This document shows, in pieces, positions 44,934 to 54,070 of a DNA stretch of 64,000 bases; position 1 is the stretch's first letter; each line of letters starts with the position of its first letter. A program made the position numbers and the translations under genes. Source of the stretch: Jonesia quinghaiensis DSM 15701 (GTDB lineage: Bacteria > Actinomycetota > Actinomycetes > Actinomycetales > Cellulomonadaceae); contig NZ_AUHN01000011.1 in NCBI RefSeq assembly GCF_000423205.1, forward strand, positions 1-64,000. The letters run 5' to 3'. The notes beneath the pieces are model-generated. The model was not told where the DNA came from. It did no database searches and saw only the letters and a list, made by a program, of their open reading frames with translations.

Positions 44934-44965
44934 AAGGGCCCGTCTGGTTGAGCAGACGGGCCCTT
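44934..44965 (+). terminator. Terminator after the osmolyte ABC operon
   Basis: AAGGGCCCGTCTG (44934-44946) pairs perfectly with CAGACGGGCCCTT (44953-44965). It lies about 95 bases after the binding-protein gene. Confidence 0.78.
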
Positions 44966-45043
44966 GTGCGTTCTCTGTCAACCCCTCGCATCACCCGTTG
45001 GCTCCGTTTAATATTCTGACAAAAACTACTGCCGAGGGGTCTC

Positions 45044-46018
45044 ATGGCGTTGGCTGTCATTGCTGTTGTTGCTGGGTTGGCGCTCTTGGTGTGGAGTGCT
45101 GAACGCTTTGTTGAAGGGGCCGCAGCCACAGCTAAACACGTGAATGTGCCGTCTCTGCTTATTGGGATGGTGATTGTTGGTTTTGGCACCTCCGCTCCAG
45201 AAATTGTGGTGTCAGCGTTTGCAGCGGCCGGGGGTAACCCTGGGCTTGCTTTAGGTAACGCTTTTGGTTCAAACATCACGAACATCGCCCTCATTTTGGG
45301 TATCACCGCTCTGATCAGTCCCATTGCGGTGCGCTCTAAGGTGTTGCGTAGTGAACTGCCCCTGTTGGTGGGGGTAACAGCTCTTGCTGCCTGGTTGCTT
45401 CGTGATGGCGAGTTGAGTACTCGTGACGCAGTGGTGCTGCTTGTTGCCTTTGCCGCTGTCATGGCGTGGTCGATTTGGCGTGGGTTGCGTAAGGGGGAGG
45501 ATTCGTTGGGTAGCACCACCGATGCTGACCTGGTTTCGCACCCGATGCCCCTGAAACGTTCTGTCATGTGGCTGATTGTGGGGCTGTTGCTGCTGGTGGT
45601 GAGTTCGCGTGCTTTGGTGTGGGGCGCAGTAGAGATCGCCCAAGCCGCAGGGTTGAGCGATCTCTTCATCGGGTTGACGATTGTTGCGTTGGGGACGTCT
45701 CTACCAGAACTTGCGTCTTCGGTCATTGCTGCGCGTAAAGGTGAGCATGAGATCGCTTTGGGTAACGTGCTGGGGTCAAACCTGTTTAATACACTCGCCG
45801 TGGTGGGTATTGCTGGGGCCATTCGCCCTATTACCGCCGACCCGGAGGTGTTGAGCCGCGACCTGCCGGTGATGGCTGCGTTGACGCTGTCCCTCTTTGT
45901 TGTGGGTTATGGGTTCCGCCGCGGTAGGGGTGGGCGGATCAACCGTTTCGAGGGAGGCTTGCTTGTTGTCGCGTACCTCGTTTACATGACTTACTTGGTT
46001 GCCACTGCGTTTGGCTGA
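45044..46018 (+). CDS. Calcium/sodium antiporter (CaCA family, YrbG-like)
   Basis: This 324-residue membrane exchanger has about ten helices. The two alpha-repeats are clear: VGFGTSAPEIVVSAFAAAGG...LALGNAFGSNITNIALILG near 45-85, and VALGTSLPELASSVIAARKG...IALGNVLGSNLFNTLAVVG near 213-255. Their acidic residues bind the cation. It stands alone and is convergent with the quinone reductase gene, which it overlaps by 28 bases. Confidence 0.92.
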   Translation: MALAVIAVVAGLALLVWSAERFVEGAAATAKHVNVPSLLIGMVIVGFGTSAPEIVVSAFAAAGGNPGLALGNAFGSNITNIALILGITALISPIAVRSKVLRSELPLLVGVTALAAWLLRDGELSTRDAVVLLVAFAAVMAWSIWRGLRKGEDSLGSTTDADLVSHPMPLKRSVMWLIVGLLLLVVSSRALVWGAVEIAQAAGLSDLFIGLTIVALGTSLPELASSVIAARKGEHEIALGNVLGSNLFNTLAVVGIAGAIRPITADPEVLSRDLPVMAALTLSLFVVGYGFRRGRGGRINRFEGGLLVVAYLVYMTYLVATAFG

Positions 46019-46677
46019 GGCGCTGGTGTTGCTGCTGGCTTCGGTAGGGCACGCATGTCGCGGAGTGCTTGTTTGGTGATGGTGTCGAGCCAGCGCTTGC
46101 GCCCTTGGTCTGTGGAGGTGCGCACGGGAGTGAGCCGTGTGATGCCGGTGACACGGATTCCCACGTAGCGGAAGATCGCTATTTTCAGTGACGTTTCTGC
46201 TGCGTTGCGGTACATGATGCGGTTCCACCAGCGTGGGGAATCCATCGTCATGACGATGCGCGCGGTACGCCCCTTCAGCAGCGCCTGTGGGATGGTTTTG
46301 TCGTGGAGGAACGCAACCCCGGAGAGAAATGTCAGGTCGAAGAAGCCTTTGAGAACTCCGGGGTAGGTGCCCCACCACTGGGGGAAGAACACCACAATGT
46401 GACGGGCCGTTTGCACGGAGTCGATCCATTGTTGTTGCTGTTCAGTCAGGTGAGAGGTTTCTCCGCCTTGGGCTCGTAGGTGTTGCAGTTCGGGGTGGAG
46501 CTCGGGTGTTTGGTGGGCTAGGTCAATGACGTCGATGTCGCGCTCTTGATGGCCGTTGTCGCGCAGCGTTTGTATATACCGCTGGGCCAGGCTGTGGTTG
46601 AGTGAGCCTTCGCGTGGGTGTCCGATGATGACGAGGATTCTGCCCGCCTCTGGGGTGCGGGGAGCTGGCATTGTCAT
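45991..46677 (-). CDS. Flavodoxin-fold NAD(P)H oxidoreductase (KefF/MdaB-like)
   Basis: This 228-residue FMN enzyme of the quinone-reductase type has IGHPREGSLNHSLAQRY near 18-34 for phosphate/FMN binding, HIVVFFPQWWGTYPGVLKGFFDLTF near 92-116, and GRTARIVMTMDSPRWW near 133-148. Such proteins reduce quinones or activate potassium efflux systems. Its start overlaps the stop of the MarR gene by four bases; the regulator is upstream in the same operon. The last ~25 residues are Pro/Ala-rich and overlap the antiporter gene. Confidence 0.83.
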   Translation of the reverse strand: MTMPAPRTPEAGRILVIIGHPREGSLNHSLAQRYIQTLRDNGHQERDIDVIDLAHQTPELHPELQHLRAQGGETSHLTEQQQQWIDSVQTARHIVVFFPQWWGTYPGVLKGFFDLTFLSGVAFLHDKTIPQALLKGRTARIVMTMDSPRWWNRIMYRNAAETSLKIAIFRYVGIRVTGITRLTPVRTSTDQGRKRWLDTITKQALRDMRALPKPAATPAPQPNAVATK

Positions 46678-47144
46678 GGGGTGGTCCTTTCGGTGGCTAT
46701 TTTGGTTTCCAACGTGGAAATCATGGTGGCGAGGTCTGCGTGGAGTGCGCCGATGTTGATTCCGGTTTCTGCGAGCAGGTCGCGGAACATGCCGTCTAGT
46801 TGTGGGGCTGCTTCTTCGACGATGCGCCGCCCTTGGTCGGTGAGGGTGATGACGACCCGACGGGCATGGTGCGGGTCTGCTGCAGTGCTGAGGTAGCCTG
46901 CCGCTGCGAGCGCAGGGAGGCGTTTTGATACTGCCGCTTTGGATACCCCGAGGCAGTGCGCTAGGCCGGTGACGTCTGTGGGTTCTTCGTCGAAAAGTAC
47001 GGCGATGGCGTGGTACTGGTTGAAGGTGATGTTGAAGCGGTTTCGCAGCCAGGCATCGGCGTATTCGTCGATCACGGTGACGAGGTGGTGCAGTGCCACG
47101 GTGATGTGTTGTTGGTAGGGCTGTATGGGGGGTGAGGTATCCAC
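46674..47144 (-). CDS. MarR-family transcriptional regulator
   Basis: A 156-residue winged-helix repressor. FNQYHAIAVLFDEEPTDVTGLAHCLGVSKAAVSKRLPALAAAGYL near 42-86 is the DNA-binding domain. The wing has DPHHARRVVITLTDQGRRIVEEA near 90-112. It co-transcribes with the quinone reductase and should sense an oxidant or phenolic ligand. An extensive dyad lies 12-50 bases upstream of its start. Confidence 0.88.
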   Translation of the reverse strand: MDTSPPIQPYQQHITVALHHLVTVIDEYADAWLRNRFNITFNQYHAIAVLFDEEPTDVTGLAHCLGVSKAAVSKRLPALAAAGYLSTAADPHHARRVVITLTDQGRRIVEEAAPQLDGMFRDLLAETGINIGALHADLATMISTLETKIATERTTP

Positions 47145-47155
47145 ACGATGATGTT

Positions 47156-47190
47156 AACCTGTTAACAACCTAGGTTGTCAACCTGTTAAC
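47156..47190. promoter_or_regulatory. MarR operator region
   Basis: ACAACCTAGGTTGT (47165-47178) is a perfect 14-bp palindrome. AACCTGTTAAC flanks it as a direct repeat at 47156-47166 and 47180-47190. The site is just upstream of the marR start and about 170 bases from pntA, so autoregulation is the likely role. Confidence 0.7.
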
Positions 47191-47355
47191 ACTTTTCTTT
47201 GTGCCACCCAATCGTGCCGCGATCTCACCCCCTGGGATTCTCGCCCACGAATTTTCCCCAGCCCACAGGCCACGGGGACTACAGTCCCCTGCGAACCTGC
47301 GACAACCGGGATACAAAGAGAGCAACCCAACCGCAAACAACGAGGGAGCGAGCAC

Positions 47356-48936
47356 GTGCGCATAGGTGTACCCCGTGAAGTGTCGCCCGACCAGCGGCTC
47401 ATCGCCGCCACCCCCCAAACCGTCCAACAACTGATCACGCTGGGCTACGACGTCGTCGTCGAAACAGGAGCAGGCCTGGGAGCAAACATTCCCGACTCCA
47501 GTTTCCTTGACGTCGGCGCAACAGTAACCGAGGCCGCCGAAACCTGGGGCTCGGACATCGTCATCACCGTCGACCAACCCGACGCCACCCACCGCGCGCT
47601 CCTGCGCGACGGCGCCACCCTGATCACCCGCATGCAACCCGACGACGAACCTGACGTCGTTGCAGAACTACAAACACGGAACAACACAGCACTAAACCTG
47701 CTCTCCGTTCCCCGCATCTCCCGCGCCCAAGCGCTCGACGTCCTATCTACCATGTCCAACGTGTCGGGTTACCGTGGCATCATTGAGGCCGCCGAAGAAT
47801 ACCCCGGCATGTTCGCAGGCCAAGTCACCGCCGCTGGGTCCACGAAACCTGCCCGCGTTTTTGTTATCGGTGCAGGTGTAGCTGGTCTAGCCGCACTTGG
47901 CGCAGCTGGAAGCCTCGGCGCTGACGTACACGCCTACGATGTTCGGGCAGACGCCGCCGAACAAATCGAATCCATGGGTGCTACTTTTGTGCGCGTTGAA
48001 GCTGCCGCACAAGAATCAGCTGATGGTTACGCCAAAGAACTCTCCGATGACCAGGCCGCTGCCACCGCGAAGGTTTACGCTGAGCAATCTGCCCTCGCAG
48101 ACATCGTCGTCACAACCGCGTTGATCCGCGGAAAAGCGCCCATCACCATCACCGCTGACATGGTCGCAGCAATGCGCCCCGGATCGGTCATTGTTGACCT
48201 GGCCGCGCAAGGCGGCGGGAACTGTGAACTCACCGTTCCCGGCACCAAAGTGGTCACCGACAACGGCGTAACCATCATCGGTTACACCGACCTACCCGGC
48301 CGGATGCCCAAGCACACGTCCCAGCTCTACGGCACGAACATCGTCAATTTGTTCAAACTGCTCACGCCGGGGAAAGATGGCGCGACCGTTCTCAACCTTG
48401 ACGACGTCATCCTGCGCGGAATCACCGTCACCCACGGCGGTGACATTTACTGGCCACCACCGCCCATCCAGGTCTCTGCCGCACCCGCCCCACCCGCCGA
48501 TGCGACTGCCGCAGGCGCATCCGCCAGCGACCCCGCAGCCGCTAGCGCCGACAACGCAGCAGCCCTGACACCACGCCCCGGGTTGCCGAAGAAAACCAAA
48601 AACCTCATCGGTATTTTGGCGGGGGCAGCCATCCTCATTGGCGCAATCACCGTCTCCCCCGTCGCGTTCGCTGGGCACATGACCGTGTTTGTGCTCGCAG
48701 TTATTGTCGGGTTCTACGTGATCTTGGGAGTCACCCACTCCCTACACACCCCGCTCATGGCGCAAACCAACGCGATTTCCGGAATCATCCTCGTGGGTTC
48801 GCTCCTCCAAATCGGTAGCGACAACATTGTCATCACCGTCATCGCGATGATTGCCGCCGCGGTGGCATCCATCAACATCTTCGGTGGATTCCACGTCGCG
48901 TCCCGGATGCTCGCCATGTTCCAGAAGGAGTCCTGA
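47356..48936 (+). CDS. pntA: NAD(P) transhydrogenase subunit alpha
   Basis: This 526-residue subunit of proton-pumping transhydrogenase transfers hydride between NAD(H) and NADP(H). The NAD-binding domain I has RIGVPREV at the N terminus, [28 protein letters not shown] near 169-196, and [13 protein letters not shown] near 280-292. An Ala-rich linker of about 385-410 leads to four C-terminal membrane helices, matching the E. coli PntA layout. GAGGGAG precedes the GTG start. pntB follows after two bases. Confidence 0.94.
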   Translation: MRIGVPREVSPDQRLIAATPQTVQQLITLGYDVVVETGAGLGANIPDSSFLDVGATVTEAAETWGSDIVITVDQPDATHRALLRDGATLITRMQPDDEPDVVAELQTRNNTALNLLSVPRISRAQALDVLSTMSNVSGYRGIIEAAEEYPGMFAGQVTAAGSTKPARVFVIGAGVAGLAALGAAGSLGADVHAYDVRADAAEQIESMGATFVRVEAAAQESADGYAKELSDDQAAATAKVYAEQSALADIVVTTALIRGKAPITITADMVAAMRPGSVIVDLAAQGGGNCELTVPGTKVVTDNGVTIIGYTDLPGRMPKHTSQLYGTNIVNLFKLLTPGKDGATVLNLDDVILRGITVTHGGDIYWPPPPIQVSAAPAPPADATAAGASASDPAAASADNAAALTPRPGLPKKTKNLIGILAGAAILIGAITVSPVAFAGHMTVFVLAVIVGFYVILGVTHSLHTPLMAQTNAISGIILVGSLLQIGSDNIVITVIAMIAAAVASINIFGGFHVASRMLAMFQKES

Positions 48937-48938
48937 CC

Positions 48939-50327
48939 GTGGAGACACTCACACAGTTCGTCGCCGGGACCTACGTCGTTGCCGGAATCTGCTTCATTGG
49001 GTCACTCGCTGGCCTCGCCCGCCAAGAAACAGCACGCGCTGGGAACCTTGCCGGCAAAGTTGGTATGACCCTGGCACTGGCTGCCACCGTGGTACTTGCT
49101 CTCATCCAATCGCAACGCCCACCCCTGGTCACAGCGCTCCTCATTGCGTTGGCACTGGGAACAGGTGCCGTCATTGGTTTAACCCGGGCACGCAAAGTTG
49201 AGATGACTCAGATGCCTGAGATGATCGCAATTTTGCACTCCTTTGTGGGTCTCGCCGCGGTTTTGGTGGGGTTCAACTCCTACCTCGCAGACACCACCCA
49301 CGACCCGGTACACATGGTGGAAGTATTCCTCGGTGTGTTCATCGGTGCGATCACCTTCACCGGGTCAGTAGTTGCCTACCTCAAACTCTCCGCCAAGGTG
49401 AAATCATCACCGGTGCTGCTTCCAGGGCGCCACCTACTCAACCTCATCGCCATCATTGCCTCACTGGGGCTCATGGTGTGGTTCATGGCCGCGCCAAGCA
49501 TCTGGCCGCTCCTCATCATGACCGCCATCGCACTATTCGTTGGGTGGCACATGGTGGTCGCCATCGGCGGCGGAGACATGCCCGTCGTTGTGTCGATGCT
49601 GAACTCCTACTCCGGGTGGGCAGCAGCAGCAGCCGGATTCATGCTCTCCAACGACCTACTCATCATTACCGGTGCACTCGTGGGTTCATCCGGTGCGATT
49701 TTGTCGTACATCATGTGCAAAGCAATGAACCGCAAATTCCTGTCCGTGATCGCTGGCGGATTTGGTGACACCAGCGGCGGTGGAACAGGTGCAGTTGTCG
49801 AAGGCGAACACCAAGAAGTAACTGCCCCCGATGCCGCTCAACTCCTCAAAGAAGCCAAACGCGTCATCATCACCCCTGGGTACGGCATGGCCGTAGCCCG
49901 CGCCCAATACCCGGTCGCTGAGCTCACCTCCAAACTACGTGCCCAAGGCATCGACGTGCGGTTTGGTGTGCACCCAGTCGCAGGGCGCCTACCCGGCCAC
50001 ATGAACGTGCTCCTCGCTGAAGCGAAAGTTCCCTACGACATCGTCGAAGAACTTGAAGAAGTCAACGACCGCATGGACAACACCGATGTTGTGCTCGTTA
50101 TTGGCGCCAACGACACGGTGAACCCTGCCGCCCAAGACGACCCCACCTCACCTATTGCAGGAATGCCTGTCATTGAAGTGTGGCGGGCAAAACACGTCAT
50201 CGTGTTCAAACGGTCCATGGCTGTGGGGTACGCCGGAGTGCAAAACCCACTGTTCTTCAAAGAGAACACCTCCATGCTGTTTGGAGATGCCAAAGAACGC
50301 GTGGAAGACATTGTCAAAGCCCTGTAA
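48939..50327 (+). CDS. pntB: NAD(P) transhydrogenase subunit beta
   Basis: This 462-residue subunit has about nine membrane helices forming the proton channel. The C-terminal NADP-binding domain III carries [21 protein letters not shown] near 309-329, [25 protein letters not shown] near 344-368, and [13 protein letters not shown] near 387-399. All family hallmarks are present. With PntA it makes NADPH using the proton gradient. Confidence 0.95.
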   Translation: METLTQFVAGTYVVAGICFIGSLAGLARQETARAGNLAGKVGMTLALAATVVLALIQSQRPPLVTALLIALALGTGAVIGLTRARKVEMTQMPEMIAILHSFVGLAAVLVGFNSYLADTTHDPVHMVEVFLGVFIGAITFTGSVVAYLKLSAKVKSSPVLLPGRHLLNLIAIIASLGLMVWFMAAPSIWPLLIMTAIALFVGWHMVVAIGGGDMPVVVSMLNSYSGWAAAAAGFMLSNDLLIITGALVGSSGAILSYIMCKAMNRKFLSVIAGGFGDTSGGGTGAVVEGEHQEVTAPDAAQLLKEAKRVIITPGYGMAVARAQYPVAELTSKLRAQGIDVRFGVHPVAGRLPGHMNVLLAEAKVPYDIVEELEEVNDRMDNTDVVLVIGANDTVNPAAQDDPTSPIAGMPVIEVWRAKHVIVFKRSMAVGYAGVQNPLFFKENTSMLFGDAKERVEDIVKAL

Positions 50328-50365
50328 AAACGGCACACCCGGCACACAATAGGCAGACAACAAAG

Positions 50366-50405
50366 AAGCGCCTGGAAACCCATTCCCAAGGGGTTCCAGG
50401 CGCTT
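50366..50405 (+). terminator. Terminator after pntB
   Basis: AAGCGCCTGGAA (50366-50377) pairs perfectly with TTCCAGGCGCTT (50394-50405). Confidence 0.75.
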
Positions 50406-50531
50406 CACCATGTCGTAGATTCCCACCCACGTGCATGGCTCAGAGCACTCGGCTCTGCTTCCATTATCTCGTCACAGTTCAGCAAACGCATAAGTCTGCG
50501 CTGAGAGTTCACACACAATCCCAGCAAACTC

Positions 50532-50543
50532 TGAAACGTTTCA
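50532..50543. promoter_or_regulatory. Perfect 12-bp LacI-type palindrome
   Basis: TGAAACGTTTCA, 40 bases before the lipoprotein gene, has the centre-CG palindrome of LacI-family operators. A shorter match lies upstream of the second mannanase (19495-19507). Confidence 0.45.
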
Positions 50544-50583
50544 CACCCTCGCTAACCAGCACAAACGCATATACCGTAAACCC

Positions 50584-51384
50584 ATGCGTGACACCACACA
50601 CCCGGTACCCCCGCAACGTTTCCCTGCCATCACCGCACTGGTGGGCGCTTGTGCCGTTCTCTTTGCCGTTGGAGGTTGCAGCACTACCCCAAGCGGCCCA
50701 CAAGCAGCAGAAACACAATTGACCACACCAGGGTCAGCGCTCTCCGCTGACCCACTAGACATCCACATTCTGGGGTCAGCAGCTCAAGTCACCGTTCTGC
50801 CGCTACCCGCAGAAGAACCCGCGAACACTGGTGACGTTGAACAAGACGCAGATGCACGCGACGGCGGGGCGTCCGAAGAACCCGTCATGATTAAGGTGAC
50901 CTCAGATAACGACCGGGCCGCGCTGCCCTTGGTCACCCAACCTAGCGCACAACGCTACGAGGTGCGCAGCGACCTCGGTGACGAAGCCGGATCGTCCCAC
51001 ATCACCGTCCTCTTGCACGCAGACGCGACATGGAATGTCAGCCTCGACGCCCCCGTGGACACATTCACCGCTGACTTTGCGACCCTAAACGTTGATGAAC
51101 TTCACCTCAGCGAATCAGTCGCCACAGCGACAGTCACCACTCCACACGAGCGCGACATCAACATCGAACAATCAGGGGGCGCAGGCCAGGTGACGGTCAT
51201 AGCGCCCGCAGGCGCCACACCCAACGTGATATTCAACGTGGGCTACGGGCAGGCCGACATTGACGGAACCACGTTTACCAGTGGCGAAGAAATATCCCTA
51301 CCAACCAGTGAGGCTGACGGGTCACCACAGATCACCGTCAGCCACACCGCAGGGATAGGTCAGTTCACTCTCCAGCGACGCTGA
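50584..51384 (+). CDS. Secreted lipoprotein with beta-rich repeats, unknown
   Basis: This 266-residue protein has a signal peptide ending in VGGC (lipobox Cys near 32). The rest is Thr/Ala/Asp-rich and beta-strand-like, with repeated V-T-V/I-T-V patterns (SAAQVTVLPLP, SHITVLLHADATWNVSLD, QVTVIAPAGATPNVIF, QITVSHTAGIGQFTL). This resembles DUF4097-type adhesin-like beta-helix or beta-sandwich repeats. No enzyme motif is seen. It converges with galE and overlaps it by 20 bases. Confidence 0.7.
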   Translation: MRDTTHPVPPQRFPAITALVGACAVLFAVGGCSTTPSGPQAAETQLTTPGSALSADPLDIHILGSAAQVTVLPLPAEEPANTGDVEQDADARDGGASEEPVMIKVTSDNDRAALPLVTQPSAQRYEVRSDLGDEAGSSHITVLLHADATWNVSLDAPVDTFTADFATLNVDELHLSESVATATVTTPHERDINIEQSGGAGQVTVIAPAGATPNVIFNVGYGQADIDGTTFTSGEEISLPTSEADGSPQITVSHTAGIGQFTLQRR

Positions 51385-52357
51385 TGCGACGCGGGCCAGT
51401 CTGCCAAGCAGTCCATGCTGAGGTCAAAATCTCCTCAAGGCCATTTTGTGCAGTCCACCCGAGGGTTTCATTGATCCGGGCAGGGGAACCAACCAGGTGT
51501 GGCGGGTCGCCCGCGCGGCGTTCAAAGAGTTCAGGTTCAATAGCCAACCCTGATACGCGGGCCAAACCATCCAACACTTCACGCACCGAGGAACCGGTAC
51601 CCGTACCGACGTTAAACACGTCGTAGGGGCGCTCATCCTTAGCAAGGTAAGTCAAGGTGTCGATGTGCGCCTGAGCGAGATCAAGAACGTGAATGTAATC
51701 GCGTACGCAGGTGCCATCTGGGGTGTCATAGTCATTACCAAAAATGAGCGGTTGCTTGCCGTTAGCAATCCGGTCAAGAACCATAGGTACAAGGTTCAAA
51801 ACGGCCGGGTCACCAAGGTCATCCCACCCGGAGCCCGCAACGTTGAAGTAGCGAAGAGCTGCGAACCGCAAACCCCACGCCTTACCCGCCGCACGGCCCA
51901 TCCACTCACCAACAAGCTTTGTTTCACCGTAGGGGTTGATGGGGCGAGGGTCTGCTGTTTCTTCAACAATGGCCGTTGGGGGCATGCCATACGTTGCCGC
52001 AGAAGAAGAGAACACCAAGTCACGAACCTGTGCGCGCTCCATAGCGGTAATGACGTTAGCCATCCCGCCAATATTTTGGTGGTAGTAGTACGCAGGGCGA
52101 GCCACAGACTCACCCACTTGCTTTTGTGCTGCAAAGTGAATCACTGCTGTCACGGAGTGCTCACGCATCGCATCAACCATGAGGTCTACTGCGCGGTCTT
52201 CTGCGATATCGACCTCAATGATGGGGGCACCGCCAACACGATCACGCTGGCCCGTGCTGAGGTTATCCACCACCACGACCTGGTCGCCCTGCTGCTGTAG
52301 CAGCCGAACAACGTGTGCACCGATATAGCCTGCTCCACCTGTCACAAGAATCGTCAT
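51365..52357 (-). CDS. galE: UDP-glucose 4-epimerase
   Basis: This 330-residue extended SDR enzyme interconverts UDP-glucose and UDP-galactose. GGAGYIGAHVV near 7-17 binds NAD, and the catalytic Tyr-x-x-x-Lys is in NPYGETKLVGEW near 146-157. DGTCVRDYIHVLDLAQAHI near 212-230 and GTGTGSSVREVL near 248-259 are classic GalE signatures. It is useful for galactose from galactomannan, but the gene stands alone. Confidence 0.95.
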   Translation of the reverse strand: MTILVTGGAGYIGAHVVRLLQQQGDQVVVVDNLSTGQRDRVGGAPIIEVDIAEDRAVDLMVDAMREHSVTAVIHFAAQKQVGESVARPAYYYHQNIGGMANVITAMERAQVRDLVFSSSAATYGMPPTAIVEETADPRPINPYGETKLVGEWMGRAAGKAWGLRFAALRYFNVAGSGWDDLGDPAVLNLVPMVLDRIANGKQPLIFGNDYDTPDGTCVRDYIHVLDLAQAHIDTLTYLAKDERPYDVFNVGTGTGSSVREVLDGLARVSGLAIEPELFERRAGDPPHLVGSPARINETLGWTAQNGLEEILTSAWTAWQTGPRRISVAGE

Positions 52358-52483
52358 ACCCCCAGCCTACCTGTGACATCAGTGTCGATGCGCGCCTAGA
52401 GTCCCAGGTGAGATAACCCCCCTGATACGTGGTTGCGTGCAGGGCTGAAGCCTGCGGGCAACTCGGCGGCAACTGGACGCTCG

Positions 52484-52507
52484 GTTGAGCTGTTGAGCTG
52501 TTGAGCT
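52484..52507. repeat. Three tandem copies of GTTGAGCT
   Basis: An 8-bp unit is repeated three times without mismatch in the intergenic segment between galE and the zincin gene. Function unknown; such arrays can vary in copy number. Confidence 0.6.
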
Positions 52508-52526
52508 TTTGGTAGACCGTGCGCTG

Positions 52527-52880
52527 CTACGCCCACCCGAGTTCGTGGAGGCGTTCATCGGTGAGCCCGAAAAAATGTCCCACCTCATGAAGCACTGTGA
52601 TACGCACCTCGTCTATGACGTGCGCCTCATCGCGGCACAGTTTTAGGAGGGGATTTCGGTAGATCGTGATGGTGTCTGGCAACGTTCCCATCCCCCAATC
52701 GGAGCCCCGTTCAGTGAGGGGAACCCCCTCATACAGGCCCAGTAAATCTGGTGTTTCTGCAGGTGGGAAGGGTTCAATGAGAACAACGACGTTGTCGATG
52801 AGGCTCGCGAGTTCCGCGGGAATGAGGTCGAGCGCCTCACCAACCGCAATCTCAAAATCTGCTTCACTCATCTCCACCAT
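52527..52880 (-). CDS. Zincin-like metallopeptidase family protein
   Basis: This 117-residue protein of the actinobacterial Zincin_1 family has HEVGHFFGLTDERLHELG near the C terminus, giving HExxH zinc ligands and a distal Asp or Glu. DTITIYRNPLL and a strand-forming N-terminal half are typical. I place the start at the ATG at 52878-52880; longer upstream readings would run into the tRNA-Glu gene. The cellular substrate of this family is not established. Confidence 0.8.
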   Translation of the reverse strand: MVEMSEADFEIAVGEALDLIPAELASLIDNVVVLIEPFPPAETPDLLGLYEGVPLTERGSDWGMGTLPDTITIYRNPLLKLCRDEAHVIDEVRITVLHEVGHFFGLTDERLHELGWA

Positions 52881-53001
52881 GCGCCCATCGTGACACACCA
52901 CCACCACAAGGCGCCGCAATCGTTTTGCCAAAACGCCCTTCCAACCCATATGCTTTTTCAGCAACGTTGATTTGCCCGCTACGGGCAAGAAACGGTTCAA
53001 G

Positions 53002-53077
53002 GCCCCCATCGTCTAGCGGCCTAGGACGCCGCCCTTTCACGGCGGTAGCACGGGTTCGAATCCCGTTGGGGGTACCA
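53002..53077 (+). tRNA. tRNA-Glu (UUC), CCA encoded
   Basis: Acceptor GCCCCCA pairs with TGGGGGT, the anticodon stem-loop is CCGCC-CTTTCAC-GGCGG (anticodon TTC), and the T-arm is CGGG-TTCGAAT-CCCG. CCA follows. First of a four-tRNA array. Confidence 0.96.
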
Positions 53078-53126
53078 CTCGGTTCACGCAGGAATGCTGA
53101 TCGGGGTCCAGTTCGCTGGACAGTAA

Positions 53127-53200
53127 GGCCCTGTAGCGCAGTTGGTTAGCGCGCCGCCCTGTCACGGCGGAGGTCGCGGGTTCAAGTCCCGTCAGGGTCG
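53127..53200 (+). tRNA. tRNA-Asp (GUC), copy 1
   Basis: Acceptor GGCCCTG pairs with CAGGGTC, anticodon loop CTGTCAC (anticodon GTC), T-loop TTCAAGT. No encoded CCA. Identical over its 74 bases to the next tRNA. Confidence 0.96.
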
Positions 53201-53236
53201 CTCTTATGCAGAGTGATCGCGTAAGGAAAATTGCAA

Positions 53237-53310
53237 GGCCCTGTAGCGCAGTTGGTTAGCGCGCCGCCCTGTCACGGCGGAGGTCGCGGGTTCAAGTCCC
53301 GTCAGGGTCG
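53237..53310 (+). tRNA. tRNA-Asp (GUC), copy 2
   Basis: A 74-base exact copy of the preceding tRNA-Asp, 36 bases downstream. The flanking spacers differ, so only the tRNA itself is conserved or homogenised. Confidence 0.96.
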
Positions 53311-53333
53311 CGGTAGTTAACACAACTCCATAT

Positions 53334-53406
53334 GGCTCTGTAGCTCAGTTGGTAGAGCGTTCGACTGAAAATCGAAAGGTCACCGGATCGATGCCGGTCG
53401 GAGCCA
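53334..53406 (+). tRNA. tRNA-Phe (GAA)
   Basis: Acceptor GGCTCTG pairs with CGGAGCC, anticodon loop CTGAAAA (anticodon GAA), variable loop and T-arm normal. No encoded CCA. Confidence 0.96.
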
Positions 53407-53410
53407 CAAT

Positions 53411-53442
53411 AAGAAGAACCGCGAGAAATCGCGGTTCTTCTT
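53411..53442 (+). terminator. Terminator of the tRNA array
   Basis: AAGAAGAACCGCGA (53411-53424) pairs perfectly with TCGCGGTTCTTCTT (53429-53442) around GAAA, five bases after tRNA-Phe. Confidence 0.88.
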
Positions 53443-53532
53443 CATTTCCCGGCAAAGTCAAAACCCCGAAAAACCCGCTAGTGTACCCAAAGCGCGCCCA
53501 GATCATTGCAGACCACGTCCAGACCAAACTGA

Positions 53533-53569
53533 AGCCCCGCCCCTCGAAAATGAGGAGAGGGGCTTTTTT
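53533..53569 (+). terminator. Second terminator, tRNA side
   Basis: AGCCCC...CCCTC pairs with GAGG...GGGGCT and is followed by six T residues. It lies between the tRNA array and the convergent SHOCT gene. Confidence 0.7.
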
Positions 53570-53581
53570 GCGTTCTCAGAG

Positions 53582-54070
53582 CTACTGTGCGCTCACTGTC
53601 CCTCTGAAGGTGTCGCCGTCAAGATAGATAGAGCATGTCCACTCATTGCGGATCATGGCACCAAAAGAGTTTTCCGAGTCGACCGCGCCGGTCACTTCCC
53701 ACTTCAGTATTCCAGCGCTCTTCACGACTTGGTCGGAGTATTTCGCAGTCGACGGGGCTTTGAGTTTTTTGTCGACCCATTGCTCACACATGCTTGTGAC
53801 TTCCCAGTCGCTGACTTCATCGTCTGCGCTGTCATCGTCTCCGAGGGACCCAAAGAAAGCCATTGCACCTATGACGGCGATTGGCCACACTACCCATTTC
53901 CACATACCACTAGGCTTCTCGCCTTCAGTAGGTTTTGGGCTGGTGGGCGTGGCTTCTCCCGCTTGAAGTTTTTCCTTCTCGCGCTTGAATTCTTCCAGTG
54001 TGATTGCCCCCGACTGATAGAGAGCAATGAGAGCCGAGAGCTTGTCAGGCGGTTCCTTTTGGTCGCTCAT
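53582..54070 (-). CDS. SHOCT-domain membrane protein, unknown
   Basis: A 162-residue protein. KLSALIALYQSGAITLEEFKREKEKLQAG near 9-37 is a SHOCT-like helical hairpin. A Pro-rich stretch, one membrane helix (WKWVVWPIAVIGAMAFFGSLG near 57-77), an acidic spacer and an extracytoplasmic domain with two cysteines follow. The start at 54070 overlaps the stop of the upstream small gene by four bases. SHOCT proteins of this build are common beside mobile elements; function unknown. Confidence 0.68.
   Translation of the reverse strand: MSDQKEPPDKLSALIALYQSGAITLEEFKREKEKLQAGEATPTSPKPTEGEKPSGMWKWVVWPIAVIGAMAFFGSLGDDDSADDEVSDWEVTSMCEQWVDKKLKAPSTAKYSDQVVKSAGILKWEVTGAVDSENSFGAMIRNEWTCSIYLDGDTFRGTVSAQ

Noticed and set aside
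44932-45822. Long open frame antisense to the CaCA antiporter (296 codons)
   Set aside because: Low-complexity Ser/Thr/Pro/Arg translation with no family character; a shadow of codon bias in the true gene, which has clear alpha-repeats.
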